From Margaritifera margaritifera (lineage: Eukaryota; Mollusca; Bivalvia; Unionida; Margaritiferidae), in assembly GCA_029931535.1 (NCBI GenBank), contig JAQPZY010001414.1, positions 1,132,001-1,196,000 on the forward strand: DNA of 64,000 nucleotides, read 5' to 3'. Positions within the stretch are counted from its first letter, which is position 1. Each line of letters opens with the position of its first letter. The notes beneath the pieces were generated by a model. That model was not told the DNA's origin. It was given only the letters and a program-made list of their open reading frames with translations, and did no database searches. This document shows, in pieces, positions 1 to 12,120 of this stretch. Position numbers and translations under genes: made by a program.

Positions 1-821
1 ATTGCTCTACGCTATGATGTAACATTTCGATGCGGTGTATACATATCTGTATGTTATAACAATGCTTATGGATAGTGTTTAAATTATCCATGCTGAAAGA
101 TTGTATCATTTCATTTTGTAAATGACAGTACCGCCTCTTTTTGCGTAAACGGATATATGGTTTTAGAGCTTGACTATTGTCTTTTAATTCTATAAATTCC
201 TCAGTTTGATGTATTAGGGGTATACCAGGAGTCACACTTAATTAAGGATAGAAATTGTCAGCTCTTTGTTTGTAGAAGATAAAGTTGATTCAACAAACGA
301 ACTCTAGTCCAATATTATGTCTATTCATTTATGGACCTTTTGTCTGAATTCAGGAATTTCATTCATTTATGTACAATTAGCTGCTACAGTATGTACTACT
401 GTATTAATTGCATATCATGTATGTTTGTAATTTGTCTTGCTGTGTGAATAATCATGAATGTTATTTAAATCATTAATTGTTTTAAATAGTCAGTAGAGTA
501 AAAGCTCAACAGTTTGTGGTTTACCTGTTTTAGGCATATTCACTGACTTTAAATAAAGATTACTTTGCTCGATTTTACTTGATTGGTCACAAGGTCCGGG
601 TTAAATTAAGTTCGTAAGATCAGCCGGCAAAACATAACTCAAAGGGTCGTAATATCTCCATTTATGTTGTCCGGCTTCCGTATGGCAGAACGCGGAGTCA
701 AGTTTGTTCTGCCAGCCCTTGTTTATTTGTTTATGACTGTACTGTTTACACTTGTAGCGTGGGCAAAAATACCATCCACAAACTATTGATTTTACCATAT
801 GTGTATTGTATGTGTCGGAGC
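1..821. other. AT-rich DNA, no gene recognised
   Basis: No convincing coding exon is visible on either strand. An AATAAA hexamer at 552-557 on the plus strand could be the polyadenylation signal of a gene lying to the left, but nothing upstream confirms a transcript. Confidence 0.4.
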
Positions 822-879
822 ATCTATCCATCTAACCTTTTCAACATCAGATCTATCCATCTAACCTTTTCAACATCAG
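822..879. repeat. Perfect 29-bp direct duplication
   Basis: Two adjacent identical 29-bp copies (822-850 and 851-879) that begin ATCTATCCATC and end CAACATCAG. This is a young tandem duplication with no coding content. Confidence 0.85.
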
Positions 880-1332
880 TCGATCCCATTTCCTTTGATC
901 CAATTAGCAAGTAGCAAACTTGCGGGAATTTAATGTATCAATTACAGTACATTTAATTAGTACAGCTCTCATAACATTAGTAGTAAATGTGAACATGCGC
1001 AGCAGGAAGGCTTTGGTTGAGGACATCACACAACAAGAACAGAAACAACGGAATACTACCATGACCGCCTCCTGGGCAGAATTTTGTTATCATAATATAA
1101 AACCCTCTGATGCGAGGGTCTCTATTTCCTGGACGTCCATGTTTTTGGTCACGGACCCTCATTTTGTTTTCGATTCGGGTATGCATCAGCTGTATAAAAT
1201 AAAAACGTCATCAAGCAATTATGCTTTCTGTCAAATGTGGTCAAATATTGTTTAGCGGTTTTGCAGAAGTTGTTTAAAGGTTTTCCTATTTTAGTAACAG
1301 TGGCTATATTTTATGGTGAATCGACATTATGT

Positions 1333-1551
1333 GTACAAATTTGAAAAAAAAACAAGATACTGTGTACAAAGTTGAAAAAAACAAGATACTGTGTACAAAT
1401 TTGAAAAAAAACAAGATACTGTGTACAAAGTTGAAAAAAACAAGATACTGTGTACAAATTTGAAAAAAAACAAGATACTGTGTACAAAGTTGAAAAAAAC
1501 AAGATACTGTGTACAAATTTGAAAAAAAACAAGATACTGTGTACAAAGTTG
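1333..1551. repeat. Minisatellite, ~31-bp units in alternating A/B form
   Basis: About seven to eight units built on CAAGATACTGTGTACAAA. Units alternate regularly between a version continuing TTTG and one continuing GTTG, so the real repeating unit is a dimer of about 62 bp. Dimer amplification is the simplest explanation. The reading frames open across it on the minus strand are a by-product of the repeat. Confidence 0.9.
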
Positions 1552-2013
1552 GATGAAATCGGTCCTGCTGATTTGGAGCAGTTGAAAATAGCAATTGTTG
1601 ACTGATGACGGACGACGCAAGACTCACGAGCTAAAAACCACTGGACTGAGAAATGTAAGTTACATTGACCTATCGTATTATAGCAGTAGTAGATTCACCT
1701 CTACTGCAAAAATCCTCGATGTTTTTTCTTTCTTTATATCTGTTCATTTTGAATGTAATTTTCGATAGCCCAGTATTGTACATTGCCCAAGAATAGCACT
1801 ACAATCTGCTTGCGGATATTGTCTCATGGCAACACTTTTGCTTACATGAGTGCTAATTTCAAAAGAAACTTATAAAAGTCGTCGAATAAGTTCTCTCTTA
1901 TGCTAGCCTTAAATTGGAATGATGAAAGGAGTTTCATAAATACGACCTTGCTATCATTAATTCATCAATCAATTAATAAATTTTAGCTCTCCTGAAGTGA
2001 GAAGTTGGAAACA

Positions 2014-2140
2014 ATGGGTTGTGGGCCGTCCCGTTCGGTAGGTGTAAAGAGATCATACAGGAACTGTAGTGAAGTTTTGTTCACCGACGATGCTTCTACA
2101 CGGGGTGAGCCGGATGGACAGGAAAAACATGGAAATTTGT
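2014..2140 (+). CDS. Putative exon 1 of a gene encoding an MGC-type N-myristoylated protein
   Basis: The ATG at 2014 has a good context (GAAACAATGG) and opens MGCGPSRSVG, a classical N-myristoylation start with a neighbouring cysteine suited to palmitoylation, so the product is probably membrane-anchored. The frame stays open for 42 codons plus one base and meets a consensus donor (T|GTGAGT) at 2140/2141. An acceptor-like TTTTAG at 1981-1986 suggests that this exon also carries some 5' UTR. The exit phase (1) fits exon 2 at 16004, where the joined codon is TGT (Cys). The encoded segment is charged and hydrophilic with no recognised domain. The family is unknown to me; the start and splice logic are seen, while the gene linkage is inferred. 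Confidence 0.55.
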
Positions 2141-2299
2141 GTGAGTACAGTTTAATATACTCCGGAAAAAATGGACGATTTTCTAAGTATACATGTAAAG
2201 GATTACTTTCCTTAATGCCTGTTGTCAATTTGCTATCCTTTGATCAAAGATATTATTCACTTTTCTTCAAATTTTGAATATGAAGAAAATTATGAGCTA

Positions 2300-4142
2300 A
2301 CTTGATTTTTAAATTATTATTGGTCATACTCCTTAGTACTTTGTCCAGAATCTTTGAAGATGTTAAATTGTTCACAAACAAGCACTTTGCGAGAAATTAC
2401 TATATAGCTGTTCCTCAGTACATGTTCCAGCTGCCACCTTAAGGTAATCTCTGATAACGTGCACGGGGTTGTGGTGCTGGCCCTAACCATTCCATCAATT
2501 TACCCATAAGAAGCACATGGTTACTATTATTAAACTGGGTAATATCTATTAGTATCTGCTAGCTGGAAAATAAGGGGAGTTATCAATCATTGCTAAATTT
2601 TAAATAGTTCGTTTTGTTTGGAGCATAACAAATACAATTTTAAAAAAGTAATTTAAACGCAAGCTTTCTCATTAGCCATTGCAGGACCACTTTCATTACT
2701 ACTACATATAAAAGAAAAACACCATCGTACTCCTACACGAGAACATACCTGGACCACTCCCTAAACTACTACATAGAGAAAAAAAACCCTCGTACCTGTT
2801 AACGAGAACATAGCTGGATCACTTCCTCGACAAATGCATAAACTCAAAAAACGCCCCCATATTCTCAGTTCTTACTACTGGCCCAGTTTCCTTACTACTG
2901 TATTTTCAGAGATCTGGTTCAGGTCTCTCCTACACCTTATTACTGAAGCATGCAATTTTTTTTCCGTGTCTACGTTTGTACGATTTATCTTAATGCGCAT
3001 TATATCCGATAGACCGGTTAAATCCCGTGTCATTTGTGTCAGAACCACTCGGTATTCCGGAATCTTCTATTACGCAGTAATGCTTTAGCCTAAATGTCTT
3101 TGCCTCGAATCGAAAACAGAAGTTTCAAGGACTCGAGCAGTATTTCAGGTTCAAATTGGTGAGCATAAAAAATAATTTATTTTTTGCTTATTTGTCAACA
3201 AACTAAAAATATTTAGTGATATCTTTATGGAAATCGACGTATGTATTATGTAATTGTGTGACCTTCATACGCTAATGTGGGCCATGTAGGCTTTACTGAC
3301 TATTGTCAACTTATAGTTATACAATATTCTTTATACAAGACAGTACTGAACACGTAAAATAAAAAGAATATCAAATATTTCACAACGTGTTAGTTGAATA
3401 TTCTAAGCCTGGATAGTGAGGTCGCCACAGTAAAATCGGATTTTGGAAGATTGAACAAACATATAATTACATGAGAGTGTTGCAAAATTCTTACACACAG
3501 CAAGAATCTACAGGGAAGAGAGACAACACTGGCCATTTTTTTTTTTTTTTTTGTTTTTTTCATGGTTAACATTAGCAAAAATCGTCCTGTTGGGAAATGG
3601 AATAAATATAGATTTAAATGCCACCAGAATGTAAATTCATAGAGACACAAAGACAATATAGGGCAGCCAGTTGATACATTTTGTCAGTTTTCTCTCGAAA
3701 ATAAAGAGCTACGGTTGATTCTCAGATATTTAAGTTCAAACTAAAATTAATCTATTTTACTTTCAGGCGTTATAATGCTCTTGAGCTAAGACTAAAGAGG
3801 CACGTGCTCATACCGACACATGTTCAGAGTAACTACCAACCCATTTCTGACACATGCTCATGCTGCGAATATCATACACCTATTTAAGTGTAAAACTGCT
3901 CACAACGGATACAATTAAATTATTATTTGATATAAATGTAAATTTAGTCTCTAAATTCGTATTTTTCATTACACTGATAACATGCTTTTTATTGCTGTCT
4001 TTCCATTCTAATACAAACACTATCATTCTTTTTATCCATCCAAAACACATCTAAAAAAGCAAAAATATATATTTAAATTTTGCTACATAAATAAATCGGC
4101 TATTAAAGACTTCATACGTAATTTAAATATTCAAGAAAAGCA
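2300..4142. other. Intronic or intergenic AT-rich DNA
   Basis: No coding exon or named element was recognised. Around 2690-2830 two diverged copies of a roughly 75-bp segment (ACTACTACATA...GAGAACATA) lie in tandem. If exons 1 and 2 of the MGC gene are linked, this stretch is part of a 13.9-kb first intron. Confidence 0.4.
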
Positions 4143-4400
4143 GTGACGCCTCCCTTAACGCGATCACAAATTTATCAAGAAGTGAGACTTAGTAATAAGC
4201 AAAACGTAACAGAATCATCACTAAGAGGCTTACAGATTCTTATAGAAGAAACGTACACGTGTAAAACTTGTACGGTAGTAAACAATCAAGACTTGTGTGA
4301 ATTTTTCAACGTCAGAGAACCATACTTTAGAAAAAGTTACAACTTTAGGATAATTGAGCATTTGGGTTTGTAAAAGTTCAGCTTGACTTGACTATCAGAC

Positions 4401-4950
4401 TTATTAAACCGTCGACACATGACGGATATAAGGTTGAATACAGGGGATTTTGACACAGGGCAAGACCTATGAATGGACGTCAAATGGCTATAAGGTTGAA
4501 TACGGGGGATTTTGTCACAGGACAAGACCTATGAATGGACGCTAAATTGATAATGTCACAGGACAATACCTATGAATAGACGCTAAATTGATAATGTCAC
4601 AGAACAAAATCTATGAATGGACGTCAAATAGATAATGTCACAGAACAAGACATATGAATGGACGCTAAATTGATAATGTCACAGAACAAGACCTATGAAT
4701 GGACGCTAAATTGATAATGTCACAAGACAAGAACTGAATGGACGCTAAATTGATAATATCACAGGACAAGACCTATGAATGGACGTCAAATGGATACATA
4801 AGGTTGAATTCAGGGCATTTTGTCACAGAACAAGACCTATGAATGGACGTCGAATAAATTTTGTCACAGGACAAGACTTATGAATGGACGTCAAATTGAT
4901 AATGTCACGTGACAAGACCTATCAATGGAGGTCAAATGGATAATGTCGTT
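4401..4950. repeat. Minisatellite, ~42-bp unit
   Basis: About a dozen diverged units contain ACAAGACCTATGAATGGACG followed by a CTAAATTGATAATGTCACAG-like stretch. Several longer variant units at 4430-4530 and near 4800 insert a block with ATAAGGTTGAAT. The array lies directly upstream of the Polinton polymerase remnant. Confidence 0.85.
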
Positions 4951-4984
4951 AAACATTAAGTCGACATTTTACATACACAATTTG

Positions 4985-6735
4985 GCCTGGAAATAAGTGA
5001 CAGCAAAAGGTGGATGTTTGATGGTATTGAATATTTAACATTGCACGTAGACACATTTCAGTCGATCAGGGATATCATATAGAGATTTACCTGTATGGGT
5101 GAGAAAAAAAACACACACAAAAAACAACGTACAAAATAAAAAGGATGACATGTTTTTTCAACGCAGTTGAATCTGTAATAAATACGCTGAGTGATGACGT
5201 AGATAGACCATCAACATATATTTTTTCTAGATACAGTCACTAGTTTGACAGATGCCCTATAACTTTACAGTGCTTTAAAAATATTGAACTCGAATACGAC
5301 ATTTTCGTAAATGTGTATGAAATAGTTGAAGATAAATACATTAGTGCAGTCAGAGTGACAGACAAAGAAAACATAAGTATGTTGACGTGATGATTCTCTT
5401 AGATGGAATGGAAAAATACCGTTATGTTGGAATACAAAATTAACTAAAATTGGTATTATCACGAATAATCAAACATCATGAGAAGAAATGCGCATGTAAA
5501 AAATGCTTGAATTTTGTTTTCAATGCCCAGAAATCAGATCACAAAAACCATGTTACAATGTTGACAGCTAGATAGATATCGTGTCTGAAAAATGACCCGT
5601 TGTCAAATTCAGAAATTATCATCAATTAAAAGTCCCTTATATCGTTTATTGTGTTATCATCATACGGCACACTTTGTGTACAACCTTCTCATCATAAAAT
5701 TCCAATGATGCTTTAAATACACCAAATTATTCTTTGACAGTTTGTCAGGCTATTATAATCATCAAGACGTTTATGAACAAATGACCAGGTGAGGAGGTAA
5801 AAATTACACCGAATAACGTTGAAAAATTAATTTAATTCAGCAAGGATTCATGGTTGATAGGTTAATGAAGGATCAAAAAGGAATAACAATTAAAAGAACG
5901 TTTAGATTTGTAGCTAAATTTTGGTTCATTGTGCAGTCATTCTAACAGCTGGATAAACAGTTAAATGATGACAAATTTACAGCAACACTGAAAAAGTTTG
6001 AAAACATGAAGCATACATTTTTGACGAAATACATTTACCTATATGAATATATCAATAGCTTTGAACGATTTTAACGAAAAGTCTGTACCACCTAAAAGTA
6101 AGGTTTTATTCAAGTCTGAGTGATTCTAACATATCCGATATACACTATGTGATGTCACACTTCAAATTGAACACACAAGGTGACCTTCATGACTACTACG
6201 TGAAGAAAGACACACTAATGCTATCTGACATTTTTTAAGAATTCAGGAGCACAGTATGATACACTACACACTTGATCCAGATAACTATAACAAAACACAC
6301 GGTTTAGCTCATGATGCCAGGTTTAAAATGTCAAGAAGCACTTGAATTTGTGACAGCCTATGACATGATTTTGATGATTGAGAGTGGAAGTAAAGGATTA
6401 GCAAGATCCCACACAGTTACGCCAAGACAAATAACGAATATTATGTTGATGATTATGAAAAGATAAAATGTGATAGGGAGTATAAAAGGTCAAGGTTACA
6501 CGTGAGGAAAAACTCATGTTAAAGTCATTAGTCATGTATAACTTTATACCAACAATTTATATGATTGGGTAATGAGCCAATATATTCCGGTTAAAGTGTT
6601 TGATGAGAAATGTTGAACAAAGTATGTGGGAAAGATAAACTTAAAACTTGTCCTGATATAATGATAGAGGGTGCATTTTAGAAGTCGATTTGAAGATACC
6701 AAGATATTTACACGACCATTTGTTTTTAAATATGT
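4985..6735 (+). pseudogene. Polinton/Maverick-type protein-primed DNA polymerase B, decayed
   Basis: Frame-by-frame reading of the plus strand gives the ordered landmarks of the Polinton family B polymerase (DNA_pol_B_2 type): an N-terminal block with RWMFDGIEYL near 5010; a Cys/His cluster HEKKCACKKC near 5480; ITPNNVEKL near 5810; YLYEYINSFERF near 6050; LHDYYVKKD near 6190; HYTLDPDNY and GLAHDARFKM near 6260-6335; YDMILMIESG near 6360; YAKTNNEYYVDDYE near 6420; YTNNLYDWVMSQ near 6545; and CILEVDLK near 6675. Stops and frameshifts separate nearly every block. Homology stops before the C-terminal catalytic palm motif, so the gene is truncated as well as disrupted. In live elements this enzyme replicates the transposon DNA. 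The assignment rests on recalled family motifs, but their order is highly specific. Confidence 0.8.
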
Positions 6736-6974
6736 AGTTGGAATCAACTTGATATTCTCGAATTTTGTCTCATTCAGTTATTCTGTGATGTCATTGCAGG
6801 CGTCTTATCACGTTTATTATGTGTACCATTTTGTGCTTAACTGTGATGTTCTGGCCTCGTGATCAATACAAATTCTTATGACGTGCATGTTTTAACTCCC
6901 TCATATTTGAATCCTCCATTTTTACCACATCTGTAACATTCTTGAAAACCATGTTATCTTTTAAAATCTCGTCG

Positions 6975-7730
6975 TTGTTGCGGAATAATGTTTTCTGCTG
7001 GTCCTCAACTGTTAAACGAGTCATCATATCCTTTCCATTTCAAGGGTACATACTCTTTTCCTTTCATTCTCCTTGTCTTCAAAATCTTTTTAGCTTTGTA
7101 TACATCACCCCGTTTTTCGTATAGCTATAACTTTTACACGTAAACATTCCTTGTATATCCTCTCCCTTCAATTCTTCTAGTTTGTAAACAATCTGATCAC
7201 CAAGTATTAATTGTCTTCTCTTGACTATTTCCTCTGTGAAGTTAGGAACGTAGTCCTTTACAAAAATTGTTTTGTATTTTGAAATTCTTACTGTTTTACC
7301 AATTTTGAGGTGTTCCATATGTATCAGTTGTCAAATGACCGAATATATTGAGTCATACCTTTAACCTATTTGTTCTCTCTCGCTTCAACTGGAGGTATAT
7401 TAATTGATGTGTGGTGAGTGTTATTGGATTCGTTTATCAGCTTTTGTAACATTGTCTGGTTTCGTTTAAAGTGAAATACTTCCACGTTCTAATCTTTATT
7501 GTCTCGCTGAACTTATCAACTACAAATGTTTTTTTGTCTGAATAGGTTGAAAAGTACTCGATTTTTTCGTTGTTCAGAAAATCATTTACTCCATTTTTAA
7601 AAACTCTTTTCACTCATTAAACTGTATCTTTTCTGAGGCTTTCGTTGTTTGAAGATGTCTGTAAAAATCGTCGTATATTTAGTCTTCCTTTTTTGTTTGT
7701 AAAAAAGATAGATGAATGCTACGGGTGAGA
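6975..7730 (-). pseudogene. Polinton-type retroviral-like integrase, C-terminal half, decayed
   Basis: On the minus strand, reading from 7730 down, the sequence shows FTNKKGRLNI, NEKIEYFSTYSD, a VVDKFSETIK block, NESNNTHHTSI, then an intact 79-codon stretch (7318-7079) starting MEHLKIGKTVRISKYK, and finally YVPLKWKGYDDSFNS, a chromodomain-like tail. This is the layout of Polinton integrases (the F54H12.3-like group): rve core, RISKYK linker and chromo tail. The catalytic Glu of the DDE triad, normally in VVERF, is Asp here, and the second Asp region is unrecognisable. Stops and a frameshift interrupt it, and the N-terminal zinc-binding and first-Asp region is missing. It converges on the polymerase remnant about 240 bp away. 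Confidence 0.8.
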
Positions 7731-7739
7731 AGGGATTTC

Positions 7740-8470
7740 AACAACAGTTCAACATTGCAGCAACACTGCACTATAGTTGTGGCAACGACGTTATATTACC
7801 TTGTGACAACGTGATTTTGGTGTATTTACTGGAATGTTGCAACAACGTTGTTGTTTAACGTCATGATATAACATTTATACAACCTCAAGAAAACGTTCAA
7901 AAAGTATTGAAAACTGTGAAGAACTTTGTGTTCGTGAACACATTCCCCACTGCTGGCGAGAAAGTCCTAATTTACAATTAAACAGGTAACAAAATAGTAT
8001 ACCCATACCAATACAAAAAATCTTAGTCCAAAAAGGTATACAATTAATAAAATTTGCAAAAGTGTTATTATAGCCACTAAATGACATTATGTCTTATAGA
8101 AATGCCCAAAAGCATGCCTGCTAAGTTTAAAAAGTCTACATCAAGTGATGTTTGCTTAGCTGTACTGACAACATTTTTTCAAAAATGTTTAAGTTTCAAA
8201 GATTAAACTGTTGTTAAAAATGAAGTTGTGTATTACTTTTTAAATCTTAAAAGATCATTTCACTGTGCATGGAAATAGGTACATTAAATTACATTGTTCT
8301 ACTTTAGTTGCTTTTGGGCAATCACACTTAATAAAACTCTAGGGGTGGATGGCCTCTGATTTTCGTTCTTTGAGTTAGAAGATGAGCATGATATCATTAA
8401 CTGATTTGTTTTCCGTGAGTACGTGAGTGGCTGATCAGGCCATTTTGTGCTCAAAACTGTCCGTGACATA
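7740..8470. other. Flank of the Polinton remnant, no gene recognised
   Basis: No coding content was recognised. A 14-bp perfect palindrome, CAACAACGTTGTTG, occurs at about 7840-7853 within a stretch rich in CAACG words; it could belong to a repeat but no second copy was identified. Confidence 0.4.
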
Positions 8471-8472
8471 CT

Positions 8473-8653
8473 CAGTGGCGTAGCGAGGCAAAGTGCCGCC
8501 CAGGGTCAACTACCAAAATTACGACCCCCCCCCCCATTCGTATTATTTATGATATATACGACACTCTTACCAAATTGCCGCCCTCTAGAAAGTACCGCCC
8601 GGGGCCACTGCTCCCTTCGCCCCCTCCCCCCCCCCCACCTCGCTACGCTACTG
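8473..8653. mobile_element. hAT-like MITE with 16-bp terminal inverted repeats
   Basis: The ends are CAGTGGCGTAGCGAGG (8473-8488) and CCTCGCTACGCTACTG (8638-8653), inverted repeats with one mismatch. The flanking 8-mers GACATACT and GGGATACT agree at six of eight positions, as expected for an old 8-bp hAT target duplication. The 181-bp interior has C-runs and no coding capacity. It sits at the 3' end of the minus-strand LINE. The family assignment follows from TIR form and target length. Confidence 0.65.
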
Positions 8654-11480
8654 GGGATACTGGACAGGAGATGCCGCTTGGGTTTGCTTGATCAAAAGAG
8701 GATGTGCTCATCTGTGATTTCTTCAGCAGAGTCTGGATGCTTCGAATGATTGCCCGTGGGGGAACCTCAGTGTCAGGTACCCTGTCCTACCATCTTACCC
8801 TCATCAGTTTCCTCAGACACCTCATGTGAAAATGGCTTAGCTTCTTTGCATGGCGTCTGTACACCGTCCAGGTTGCGCATGCATACAGCAGGGTGGACAA
8901 CATATTGGCTTTCAGCTTGTTTTGTAGACTGATGTCTCTGCACTCCCACACATTTGCGCGTAGTCTGCCAAAGACCACAGCTGGTTTAGCAATCCTAGCG
9001 TTGGTTTCATCATCGATGTTGACTGCATGTGACAGTGTAGTGTCGAGATAGGTGAACTTGTCCACTGCCAGAAGGGTTTGGCCATTTACTGCGATGGTAG
9101 ACTCTACGTAAGGCTTTCCTGGTGCAGGTTGGTGCATCACCTCTGTCTTCTTGATACTGATTGTGAGACCGAAATTGTCAGAAGCTGAAGAAAAGTGGTT
9201 CATACTCTGTTGCATGTCTGACTCAGATCTGATATTCAGGGAACAGTCGTCAGCAAATAGGTGATCACAGATAGTCACTTCCTGTAGCTTCGTTTTAGCC
9301 CATAGTCTCCTCAGATTGAAGAGCTTGCCACCAGTCCGTTATCTGATGTCAATCCCAGTGTCATAGTCACAGAAGACATCAGTAAGCATGGCACATACCA
9401 AAGAGGCTTGGGGCCAACACACTACCTTGCTTTACTCCATTGGAGACTGAGAATGGTTTTAGATGACTCACCGTCGTCCAATCATGACATGATGGAGTTG
9501 CCTAATCATTATGATGAATTTCTCTGGGCAACCAAAATTATGCCATGATCTGACAGACGCCTCCACGGATGACTGGGTCAAATGCTTTTGTCAGGTCGAT
9601 GAATGTCGTGTACCGGTTGGAGTTCTGTTCCTGGCATATCTCCTGTAGTTGACGAGCTGCACACACCATGTCTGTGTGGCCCTCATCATTTCCTGAAATC
9701 ACACTGACTCTCAAGCAGGAACCCTTGATCAATGTGATGAACAAGGCGATTCAGCAGAATTATGGCAAGGATTTCGCTTGCTATTGGCAGCAAGGAGATC
9801 CCTCGATGGTTGTCGCAGGATTATCTGTTGCCTTTCCGCTTGTACAAGTGAACAATGGATCCATCATTGTACTCATGGGGTATAGTTCGTTGAGTCCACA
9901 TTGACTGGAGGGGAAGAGTTCAGTCAGTTGCTGTGCCATGTGTCAACCTCCGGCTTTGTCGACTTCTGCTCCAGGTGCTTTGCTATTTTACAGCAGGTCA
10001 ATTGCTTTCTCAGTTTCATTCAGCGTTAGAGAATCAGCAAGTGATATATTGATTTATTGATTTCCACTTGGGGCAGTCGATCAATTGCCTCCTCACTGAT
10101 AGTTGATTGTAGAGTGAGGATGTTGTTGAAGCGTTCTGCACATCTTTGTAGTATCCTTTCTTTGTCAGTGAGTACCGTGGTGTTGTCAGCACTCAGTATT
10201 GGAGATGTTTCTGATGACTGTGTCCCGTAGATTATCTTCAAAGTATCATAGAAATTTTTCCTGTCTGCGTAGGACTGAATCTCATTTGCTTTGTTGCATA
10301 GCCGTGAGTCTTGCAACTCTCTGAGTTTGCACTCGACAGTCCTCTTGATGTTGTTGAAGACTGGCCTTTAGATGATGAAGTGATGTCTTCTAAACATGCC
10401 TTTTGTAGCTGATGTTTCTAATTCAGTATTCTCTATGGCAGCATCATTTTCATCAAACCAATCTTGATGTTTACGTCTGGTGGGACTAAGGGTTTTGGGT
10501 GCAGCTGAGTACACAGAGTTTCTGAAGGATGCCCAGTTTTCCTCGACATTCTCGGAGTTCGCATCAATTGTTTCTAGTTAGCTGCACAGTTCTTCGACAA
10601 ATGCCTGTTTCACATTGTCCTGTTTTAATTTGGAGACATTGAGCTTTTTGGGCACCTTTTTACCTTGTGGTCGTCTGCTAGGCTCAATCTGGATATTGAG
10701 CTTGGAGAGTATGAGCCTGTGATCAGTTCAGCATTCTGCATTTCTCATGGCCTTTGTCACTCCGACATCCTGTATGTCTCTTCTCCTGACGATGACGTAG
10801 TCAAAGAGATGCCAGTACTTGGAGGGTGGGTGCATCCAAGACGTCTTGTTGCGGTTTGACAGACAGAAGACTGTGTTGGTGATAAGGACGTCAACCCATT
10901 TCCTCAGTAGGAAGAGTCCGTTGTTGTTGCATTTGCCAATTTCCATTTTTGCCAGTGACAACTGGCATTGTCTGGTGATCTGTGCCAACTCTAGCATTGA
11001 AGTCACCAAGGATGATGAGCTTTTCTGCCTTAGGTACTTCTGCGATAAGAGTCTCCGTGTCTTCATAAAATTTGTCCTTGATCTCATCTGGGTTGGTCAT
11101 GGTGGATGCATAGGGCAGATGATAGTTGCATGTCTTTTTCCTGACAGTGGAAGTCTCGTTTGCATTAGTCTGTCAATTACACCCTTTGGATGATTTGTGA
11201 GCTTGCTGACTAGTGTGATTTAATGGCAAACCAAACACCAGCTTCGCGTCGCTCTTCTTTACTTCGGCCACTCCAAAAGACGGTGTAGCGGACTCCTATT
11301 TGAGTGAGTTTTTCTTCCTCAGCTAGGTGAGTTTCACTTAGAGCTGTTATCTGGATGTTGAATCTGGTCAGTTCTCTACCAGCTAGAGCTGTTATTCTCT
11401 CTGGTCTATCTGCTGATGTACTGTCCATTAGTGTGGGCATATTCCAGGCACCGATGGTGCATTGCGTCACCCTTGTCTTC
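8654..11480 (-). pseudogene. RTE-like non-LTR retrotransposon (endonuclease + reverse transcriptase), decayed
   Basis: The minus strand, read from 11480 down, carries an APE-type endonuclease and then a reverse transcriptase. The endonuclease shows ALSETHLAEE, FWSGRSKEERREAGV (11470-11210), the catalytic block LIILGDFNARVG (about 11030), then TSWMHPPS and DYVIVRRRD (about 10800). A linker with ILSADNTTVLTDKE and IDRLPQVE follows (10316-10026). RT blocks are AARQLQEICQE with TTFIDLTKAFD (9744-9538), VSNGVKQGSVLAPSLF (about 9450), the active-site motif LFADDC (about 9260), ISIKKTEVMHQPAP, and a C-terminal LRKLMRVRW followed by a degenerate PDTEV block (about 8750). Multiple stops and frameshifts inactivate it. 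The 3' end is interrupted by the hAT-like MITE. The endonuclease type is clear; the clade name is tentative. Confidence 0.85.
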
Positions 11481-12120
11481 TTGTTATATTTTCGACCGCT
11501 AAAGTGTGATCACAGTTGGCCGAGGTATGCTAACCAGGCTTAAGGTGAAGCAGGCAATGTTTATGGCACATTTTCTAACCCCTTCTACATGCTACAGAGG
11601 TGAGCAGTGTAATCCTAAAAAGGGCTGCTTAGTAGCCAAGGGGGCTGCAGAGTTCCACTGCTGCCTAGGTCCAGTGAAAAGCGACCCTGTGCCCTGAGTC
11701 ATCTGTGTGCAGGTCTGCAGCTACAGCTCCTAGTGTAACTACATCTGCTGATTGCCGCTCACCCGTCATAACAGGACTTGAAGGTATCTGGTGTGTGTGT
11801 GGGGGGGTGGGGGGTGGAGAAATAATGTCATCGGCTGAGCGTGAGTTGGATTTAAGTGAGGGAAAGTTGCGCAAAGTCCCCCTCACTCTCTCGTCCAGAC
11901 CTGTCTGAATCCAGTAGCACATCAATGACGAGACGTCTGGAGACGAGTCCGGATGTAGTGGATAGCCACCAGATCCTACTGCACCAGAGCTAATGCCCTG
12001 CACTGTCCACACAAGTCTTGCCATCTGCCTTGACAGCCGAGAGGATGAGCATATCTGCTCAGCCGCCTGATCCACCAGAGAGGGCTGTCCACTCTGGATC
12101 AACATTCACATGTAGTACCG
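11481..12120 (-). other. Possible 5' leader of the LINE
   Basis: The GC level is higher than in the surroundings and continues smoothly from the LINE endonuclease start, so this may be the LINE's 5' untranslated region. A 146-codon minus frame (12105-11665) is open, but it has low-complexity composition (PPPTPPHTHQ) and no recognisable domain. A short G-rich run lies at 11790-11817. A second copy of the element would settle where the 5' end is. Confidence 0.35.

Noticed and set aside
920..1255. 111-codon plus-strand frame
   Set aside because: No natural ATG at its start, no splice logic, no recognisable motif and a competing minus-strand frame; likely chance.
1304..1627. Three overlapping minus-strand frames of 73-107 codons
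   Set aside because: They are translations of the 31-bp minisatellite (FVHSILFF and YTVSCFF repeats).
4143..4373. 76-codon plus-strand frame starting at GTG
   Set aside because: It is near the Polinton remnant and has a CKTC motif, but no family match, no ATG start, and its length is within chance expectation. Not supported as a gene.
11665..12105. 146-codon minus-strand frame
   Set aside because: Low-complexity composition in GC-richer DNA upstream of the LINE; no domain. Treated as a possible LINE leader.
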